Positions 59,454 through 64,000 of a stretch of 64,000 bases of DNA are shown in pieces. The position numbers were made by a program, and so were the translations under genes. How positions within the stretch are numbered: the first letter of the stretch is position 1; each line of letters opens with the position of its first letter. Origin of the DNA: an uncultured Bacteroidales bacterium (GTDB lineage Bacteria; Bacteroidota; Bacteroidia; Bacteroidales; Muribaculaceae); the NCBI GenBank assembly GCA_902762385.1, contig CACWNQ010000002.1:62001-126000 (forward strand), in the 5' to 3' direction. The notes beneath the pieces were generated by a model, which worked only from the letters and a program-made list of their open reading frames with translations, was not told the origin of the DNA and ran no database searches.

Positions 59454-60158
59454 ATGTATTATATTGAGGATAAGGAGTTTGGCAGGGTGTATGTGAGCAA
59501 GCGTGCTGGCATGCGCAACATTACCATGCGATGGAAGGGCGACTCGCTCTACATGAATGCTCCACGAGGTGTGCGTGAGGCTAAACTGCGCAGCACTCTT
59601 GATAATTTTCGCGTGAAACTACGTGCAAGCAGGGACCAAAACACTGTGGCTTATCACATTGGGCAGGTGATACAATGCTATGGCTTCACACTAACCATCG
59701 AAGAGCATGAGAGCCGTCGCAACTCTATCATGTTCAAGCATAGCAGCGACAATGTGGCTGTGCTGGTGCCTAAAGGGCTTGACCTTGAAGAGGCAGAATC
59801 GAAGCAATGGGTGTCGAAGGCGTTGAAATTGGCAATCAAAAACCATGCGCAAGAGAGACTCATACCGCTGGCACAAGCTGTTGCCGAAAGGGTAGGGGTG
59901 GCTCCAAAACGTTTTGTGCTAGGTCGTGGTGTGCGCAAGCTGGGGCACTGTACTCCAGGCAAGGTGATACAGCTGTCACGAAGCCTGATGTTCCTGCCCG
60001 AGGAGCTTATAGAACTTACTATATGCCACGAACTTGCGCACCTGACGCACATGAACCACTCGAAGCAATTTCATGCGCTGGTCGACAGTTATCTAAGTGG
60101 TCGCGAACGTGAACTGGAAAAGAAACTGAAAGTCTTCAAGTGGCCAGTGGTGCGATAA
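59454..60158 (+). CDS. YgjP-like metallopeptidase (DUF45)
   Basis: The 234-residue protein ends with the zinc motif ICHELAHLTHMNHSKQFHALV (HE-x2-H with a third His nine residues later), as in SprT/YgjP (M48-like) peptidases. The N-terminus GRVYVSKRAGMRNITMRWKG matches the family. The substrate is unknown. It starts 26 nt after the radical SAM gene. Confidence 0.9.
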   Translation: MYYIEDKEFGRVYVSKRAGMRNITMRWKGDSLYMNAPRGVREAKLRSTLDNFRVKLRASRDQNTVAYHIGQVIQCYGFTLTIEEHESRRNSIMFKHSSDNVAVLVPKGLDLEEAESKQWVSKALKLAIKNHAQERLIPLAQAVAERVGVAPKRFVLGRGVRKLGHCTPGKVIQLSRSLMFLPEELIELTICHELAHLTHMNHSKQFHALVDSYLSGRERELEKKLKVFKWPVVR

Positions 60159-60175
60159 CTTGATATTCAGAAAAC

Positions 60176-60211
60176 AAAATTAGGTGCCTCAATCGTGAGA
60201 CACCTAATTTT
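60176..60211. terminator. bidirectional terminator between the YgjP-like gene and the C10 peptidase
   Basis: A 16-bp stem with one mismatch (AAAATTAGGTGCCTCA with complement) and a 4-nt loop, with A and T runs on the flanks. Confidence 0.92.
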
Positions 60212-60236
60212 TATGTTGCGTTATGCGTTTTGTGCA

Positions 60237-63200
60237 TTAGTTGTTCAGGAGGACGGAGTAGACCTCGGTAATGTCGGCCGATGTAATTGAGCCGTCGCCG
60301 TTTTGATCACCGTTCACGATGTCGCTCATGTCACCACTAAGGATGAAGTTGTAGAGCGCAGTGATGTCGAACGAAGTCACCTGTCCGTCGCCGTTCACAT
60401 CGCCAGGAACAACTTGCTGTTGCTGTGCCTCGCCTGGGAGCAAGATATTAGCATGGCTATCAAGTGCTTCAATTTCCTTGAAGTAGGCGCGGAATGGAGC
60501 TACGGTGCCGTTGCCCCACTGTGCCACTGAACCGGCAGCGTTAACGTTGTAGATATCCTCAAGGCTCTGCTGAACGAATGTGCCAGCCATCAGGTACTGC
60601 TCACCACTAGTGTAGGCGATGGGCTCGGCCTTGAGCAATGCATTGCTAGCGCTCCAGATGATAGGAGTGTTGATGAGGCCGGCAGACTTGTCGATAGAGA
60701 TGATGTAAGGCACGTTGGCCTCGATGTTCTGCACCTCGGCAAATTTCACCTCACCATTCTCTTCTTGAGCAAAGCGCTCAATCCACAAGCCGTTGCTTGC
60801 TGAGCAAGTGGCAGGAGCGAAAGGCAGCACGATGGTGCTCCAGTTCTCGGCAACGCCGTTTTGGCGGGCCTTAGTGAATGTGCGCTCGTAGCTGATGCTC
60901 TGAGCAGTGAAGCTCTGTGGAATGAAGTAGCCATAGCCGTCATTGAGAGCGATGCTTTGAGCCACGTTGCCCTTAACCACGTTAAGGCCAGCAAGTCCGT
61001 TGGGCACATTCTCGTTCTCACCAATGAAGTATATGGTGTTAGGGTTACCGCTTGGAGTAACGCTGGTGATGTTGAGACCCTCGAGGCGTGCTGCCAGAGC
61101 GTTGGCAGGAATTGTGATGTTGCCGCTGGCAGGACCACTGTTGCCCACCATGCTGGTGCCGTCCCAAGTCACGAGACCACGCTGCACCTGATAGTATACA
61201 GAATGTCCTGGTTCCACGAGGTTCACTGTCTGCTCGTTCTCGTTTCGGCCATAGATGTTGAGTGCATAGGTTGAGCCGTAGGCGAGGTTGTCGAAGTCGT
61301 AGTACAGGGTAACAGTCTCATGAGCAGGAATGCGCAGGGTGGTCTGCTGGTAAGTCACCATAGTGCCCGAGCCATCCTCCACAATGAACAATGGAGCGAG
61401 CAGGTAGCGGTTAAACTCGCCGTCGGCATTGTTGGTAACGTCAACCTTGAAGCGTGCATGAGAGTCGTAGATGACACCATCAACAGCGTTGGTAGCCTCA
61501 ATAACCACAGAGAGGTCCATTGGCACAACAGCTGGAGCTGCTGCTATGGTAACGGTGCCAGTGCCTGGAATCTTGTTGCCGCCCATGCTGCTGTCGTGGA
61601 GTGAAAGTTGAGCAGTCTTGGTGCCGGCGTTTTGTGGAGTGAAGTTGAATGTCACAACATTGCTGCCGTGAGCAGGAATCTCGGCCTCGACCACTGTGGT
61701 GTACTCGCCGTACTCGTCGATCTGCTCGTTGCTAACATAGAGATAGAGCTTGCCCGAGAAGCGGTCGTCACTGTTGTTCTGAACAGTGACATGGCATTGC
61801 TCGGCAGCGCCCACCCTGTGGTCGCCAGTGAACTCGAAGTTGGTTGAAGTGAGGTCGTTGAGTGGGTGGTCGACCAGTGTGGCAGTGTTGCCGCTCACGT
61901 TCATTTCAATGTAGTATCGGTCGCTCTCAAGCATTGGAATCCATTCGCTGGTGCCTTGAACCTGGCAAACAGGCACAATCTTATAAGTGCCGTTAGAAAT
62001 GTTCTTGCCAAAGTAGTAATACTCAGAGCTGTTGCTGTCGGGCCACTTGTCGGTAACCGAGATGGCGCTTGAGTAGTAAGTCATGCTTGCAATCATCTCA
62101 ACGAAGTTGTTGTTACTGTCGTAGAGTGCAATGCCACGGGCATACTTGGTGCCGTCATCGATATGGTCTTCGGCTGTCACAACCACCTGGCGACGCTTAT
62201 AAAGTGAGAAACCATTAGAGCCGCGTTCCAGCTCACGGTTGCCCGAGTAGTACATGTTGAAGACTGTGAGCACATGGTTCACGTCATCGCCTTGTCCGGT
62301 GTAGCCAGGAGTAATGCCAATGATGGCAGTCTGGTCAATGTTGTAGCCCTCGGCGCTACTAGAGGCACCGATGCCGGCTGCATGAGGATTCATGATGGCC
62401 AGCTGGAAGTATCCGTTGCCGAGGCCTCCCCAACCCCAGTTGATGTGGTAGTAGTCGCCCATTTCGTATCCGTCGCACACGAAAGAGTGCCCACCGCCAC
62501 TGCCTGCACGGCCGTTGTAAACCATGGGTCGACCAGCCAGAAGCTCCTGGTAGACCATGTCTTCCCACGCCTGCTGGTCGTAGTCGCTGCGATAAACGAG
62601 CTGTGCGTTATAGTCGAAGTAGTTGTTGAAAGCTTTGGGGATATAGGGGTCGGTGGTTCCCGAAGCTGTGAGGGCATAGGTCATGTGAGCAGCATGTCCC
62701 ACATAGAGCATGAGAGTGGCAACGGCATCGGTATAAACCTCGTCCTCGCTGCCGTTGTAGCTGTCGATCATGTGTGCCCAGTCAAATGTGGTTACGGGCA
62801 GGTCCTCGGTGGTTTGGGTGATGTATTCTCCCATGTTTCCAGTGCCGTAGCCATACTGGTAGCTGGGAATCACCTGAGTGGTCTGTGCAGGATGGTTGTA
62901 GTATTTCATTATCTGCGACATGGCAGTAGCCACGCAGCCGGTGTAGGAGGGCTCATACTCACCGTCCTCATTCTTTACCTGAGGGCACTTGTTCCAGTAG
63001 GGGCGTGCCTGGTCCCACTTGGTGGTGAGCAGTGGTGCGATAGAGTTGCGGGTGTCGACCACGTTGCGGGCAGCGGCAATGGCGCCATCGATGCCAGCCA
63101 CTTCATCGAGCATAGAGATTTGCTGAGCATACTCGCTGAGCAAGTTCTTCATATTAGAAGGAGCTTTAGTCTCGTAGAAGTTTCCCTCGTCGCTGTAGCC

Positions 63201-63470
63201 CAAGATGGGGTTGATGCGGTCATCGCCCGAGACGATGACAAAACCCTGGTTGTTGCCCACGTTGAAGATGTAGAAGGCAGCTTGATTGCCGGCCTTCAGC
63301 ATGCTGTTGCTAAGGGCAACAGGTTTCAGGCTGCGGTTAGAAATCTGCTTGTTGAGCAGGAAGCTAGATGCTTCCTTGCGTGCTTGGTCCTGGCTGATGG
63401 GAGCAGCTTGCACAAGCAATCCCATGCTCAAGAAGAGCATCAGCAGACCAAAAATGCGATTTTTTGTCAT
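60237..63470 (-). CDS. secreted C10-family cysteine peptidase with C-terminal dockerin-like domain
   Basis: The 1077-residue protein has a signal peptide (cleavage near VQA at about 23), a propeptide (SQDQARKEASSFLLNKQ, FVIVSGDDRINPILGYSDEG), and the streptopain catalytic domain with Cys near 179 (SYTGCVATAMSQIMKYYNHP) and His near 328 (GGHSFVCDGYEM) followed by INWGWGG. Beta-sandwich domains follow (about 480-880). The end has two dockerin-type Ca2+ repeats (GDVNGDGQVTSFDITALYNF, GDQNGDGSITSADITEVYSV). Such domains bind cohesins in cellulosomes; here they may attach the protease to the surface. Interpain and streptopain are relatives. A -7 box precedes the gene. Confidence 0.95.
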   Translation of the reverse strand: MTKNRIFGLLMLFLSMGLLVQAAPISQDQARKEASSFLLNKQISNRSLKPVALSNSMLKAGNQAAFYIFNVGNNQGFVIVSGDDRINPILGYSDEGNFYETKAPSNMKNLLSEYAQQISMLDEVAGIDGAIAAARNVVDTRNSIAPLLTTKWDQARPYWNKCPQVKNEDGEYEPSYTGCVATAMSQIMKYYNHPAQTTQVIPSYQYGYGTGNMGEYITQTTEDLPVTTFDWAHMIDSYNGSEDEVYTDAVATLMLYVGHAAHMTYALTASGTTDPYIPKAFNNYFDYNAQLVYRSDYDQQAWEDMVYQELLAGRPMVYNGRAGSGGGHSFVCDGYEMGDYYHINWGWGGLGNGYFQLAIMNPHAAGIGASSSAEGYNIDQTAIIGITPGYTGQGDDVNHVLTVFNMYYSGNRELERGSNGFSLYKRRQVVVTAEDHIDDGTKYARGIALYDSNNNFVEMIASMTYYSSAISVTDKWPDSNSSEYYYFGKNISNGTYKIVPVCQVQGTSEWIPMLESDRYYIEMNVSGNTATLVDHPLNDLTSTNFEFTGDHRVGAAEQCHVTVQNNSDDRFSGKLYLYVSNEQIDEYGEYTTVVEAEIPAHGSNVVTFNFTPQNAGTKTAQLSLHDSSMGGNKIPGTGTVTIAAAPAVVPMDLSVVIEATNAVDGVIYDSHARFKVDVTNNADGEFNRYLLAPLFIVEDGSGTMVTYQQTTLRIPAHETVTLYYDFDNLAYGSTYALNIYGRNENEQTVNLVEPGHSVYYQVQRGLVTWDGTSMVGNSGPASGNITIPANALAARLEGLNITSVTPSGNPNTIYFIGENENVPNGLAGLNVVKGNVAQSIALNDGYGYFIPQSFTAQSISYERTFTKARQNGVAENWSTIVLPFAPATCSASNGLWIERFAQEENGEVKFAEVQNIEANVPYIISIDKSAGLINTPIIWSASNALLKAEPIAYTSGEQYLMAGTFVQQSLEDIYNVNAAGSVAQWGNGTVAPFRAYFKEIEALDSHANILLPGEAQQQQVVPGDVNGDGQVTSFDITALYNFILSGDMSDIVNGDQNGDGSITSADITEVYSVLLNN

Positions 63471-63558
63471 AAAAAGTTTGGTTAAAAGGTTTGAAAATAG
63501 TTGTTTTATAATTGTTTGGTTTCTTGTTATCTCTCACCTATTTTAGTTAAGAGCGAGG

Positions 63559-63566
63559 CAAATATA
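63559..63566 (-). promoter_or_regulatory. Bacteroidota -7 box (TATATTTG) for the C10 peptidase
   Basis: TATATTTG on the minus strand, 88 nt before the start. The 306-bp gap to the next gene is AT-rich and otherwise holds only the divergent promoter below. Confidence 0.55.
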
Positions 63567-63739
63567 CATTATTTATTTGGAAATATAATTGATTGTTTGT
63601 CAAATAGTATTTAAAATAGGACAAATTAACCATTTTTTTCAATGAAAATTGCTCATCGATGCAAATCGCCCACTACGACTTGATGTTGAGAAAACTTGAT
63701 TTTGTGCAAAATACTTGTGTGTTATCACAGAAAAGTGAT

Positions 63740-63747
63740 TAAATTTG
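63740..63747 (+). promoter_or_regulatory. Bacteroidota -7 box (TAAATTTG)
   Basis: TAAATTTG lies 29 nt before the last start codon; TTG at 63715-63717 leaves a 22-nt spacer. Confidence 0.6.
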
Positions 63748-63776
63748 TGTCGTTCAATCATCACACAGTTGGCATA

Positions 63777-64000
63777 ATGGAAACTGACCGTAACTTACTC
63801 AACGATTTCGCTCGTGAGCAATGGGAGAAAGCCCAAGCTCACCTGAGCAGTAATTACTCGCTCACGCCTGGCGAATGCAGCGAGGTGTTTGCACGGGCTA
63901 TGGTGGCGCTCTATGACACAATTCGCTGGGGTGGCATGCGGTCGCAGGGGGCGTCGCTGTCGTCGAAACTGGCAGATATCGTCGACAATAAGGCCCGTGA
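63777..64000 (+). CDS. probable sigma-70/ECF-like protein (3' truncated by the window)
   Basis: The ATG at 63777 opens a frame that runs off the right edge. The 74 visible residues read NLLNDFAREQWEKAQAHLSS, then TPGECSEVFARAMVALYDTI. This resembles region 2 of Bacteroidota ECF sigma factors (FYxxHYxxLxxY, then xxAEDIxQDAFxxLW). The match is weak, and the protein may be another short helical regulator. A -7 box precedes it. Confidence 0.5.
   Translation, partial: METDRNLLNDFAREQWEKAQAHLSSNYSLTPGECSEVFARAMVALYDTIRWGGMRSQGASLSSKLADIVDNKAR

Noticed and set aside
62274-63485. 403-codon open frame on the plus strand opposite the C10 peptidase
   Set aside because: Antisense shadow of a gene with intact catalytic motifs; the product is Val/Ala/His-rich with no domain pattern.
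1-64000. tRNA, rRNA, insertion sequence or prophage structural genes
   Set aside because: I looked for T-arm/CCA patterns, transposase DDE motifs and capsid/portal genes in the gaps and saw none; a covariance-model search would be more reliable.

Overview
The window looks like chromosomal DNA of a Bacteroidales bacterium (Bacteroides, Prevotella or Muribaculaceae-like). Many genes are preceded by the Bacteroidota -7 promoter box TAnnTTTG, in several cases with TTG 19-20 nt upstream. Classical ribosome binding sites are nearly absent. Lipoproteins with Bacteroidota-style lipoboxes and outer-membrane barrels are frequent. The gene content fits the phylum: ATP-type PckA, a DUF2723/GT117 membrane protein, a Wzi-family protein, viroplasmin-RNase H, a C10 peptidase with a dockerin-like tail, and a TonB plug protein. 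I cannot assign genus or species. I saw no rRNA, tRNA, transposase or CRISPR array.

Layout. 1-3.7 kb: envelope operon (PAP2 phosphatase fused to a barrel, cut by the left edge; a second barrel; a metallophosphoesterase lipoprotein; a phosphopantetheinyl transferase). 3.7-6.7 kb: RNase H, Fic AMPylase and a CyuA-like desulfidase. 6.7-8.1 kb: an AT-rich island with an orphan lipoprotein gene, hairpins and the tail of a decayed winged-helix gene. 8.1-16 kb: glnA, GT117, polysaccharide deacetylase, queG, esterase. 16-19.7 kb: a 3'-5' exonuclease and an isolated terminase-like gene. 19.7-25.7 kb, minus strand: mtnN-luxS-ftsY-rimO and a zinc-ribbon/kinase-like membrane pair. 26.2-28.8 kb: nadA, an exported glutathione peroxidase, rubrerythrin and a mini-rubredoxin. 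29-35 kb: an ECF sigma factor and its membrane partner, small lipoproteins, Wzi. 35.2-41.6 kb, minus strand: pckA, a GH3 enzyme with two beta-flower repeat proteins, a barrel, an XRE/DUF2975 pair and a stand-alone TonB plug lipoprotein. 41.9-60.2 kb, plus strand: leuS, an IVP gene flanked by inverted repeats, acyltransferase, VanX-like dipeptidase, EamA transporter, CorA, ybeY-mnmG-apt-uvrC, two glycosyltransferases, thioesterase, exported flavodoxin, radical SAM protein and YgjP-like peptidase. 60.2-63.5 kb: C10 peptidase on the minus strand. The right edge cuts a probable sigma factor.

The links between genes are mostly housekeeping. MtnN and LuxS form the SAH/SRH branch of the activated methyl cycle. 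YbeY, MnmG, QueG, LeuS and RimO serve the translation machinery. Rubrerythrin, rubredoxin and glutathione peroxidase make a peroxide-defence block.

The items most worth a second look are: an exact parS-consensus site beside mnmG; the zinc-ribbon plus degenerate kinase-like pair; the beta-flower repeat pair upstream of a GH3 enzyme; the stand-alone TonB plug lipoprotein; the IVP gene enclosed by complementary repeats; the lone terminase gene; and a purine-tract repeat that forms the C-terminus of QueG. No clearly new multi-gene system stands out. All family names come from reading motifs by eye; no database search was possible.
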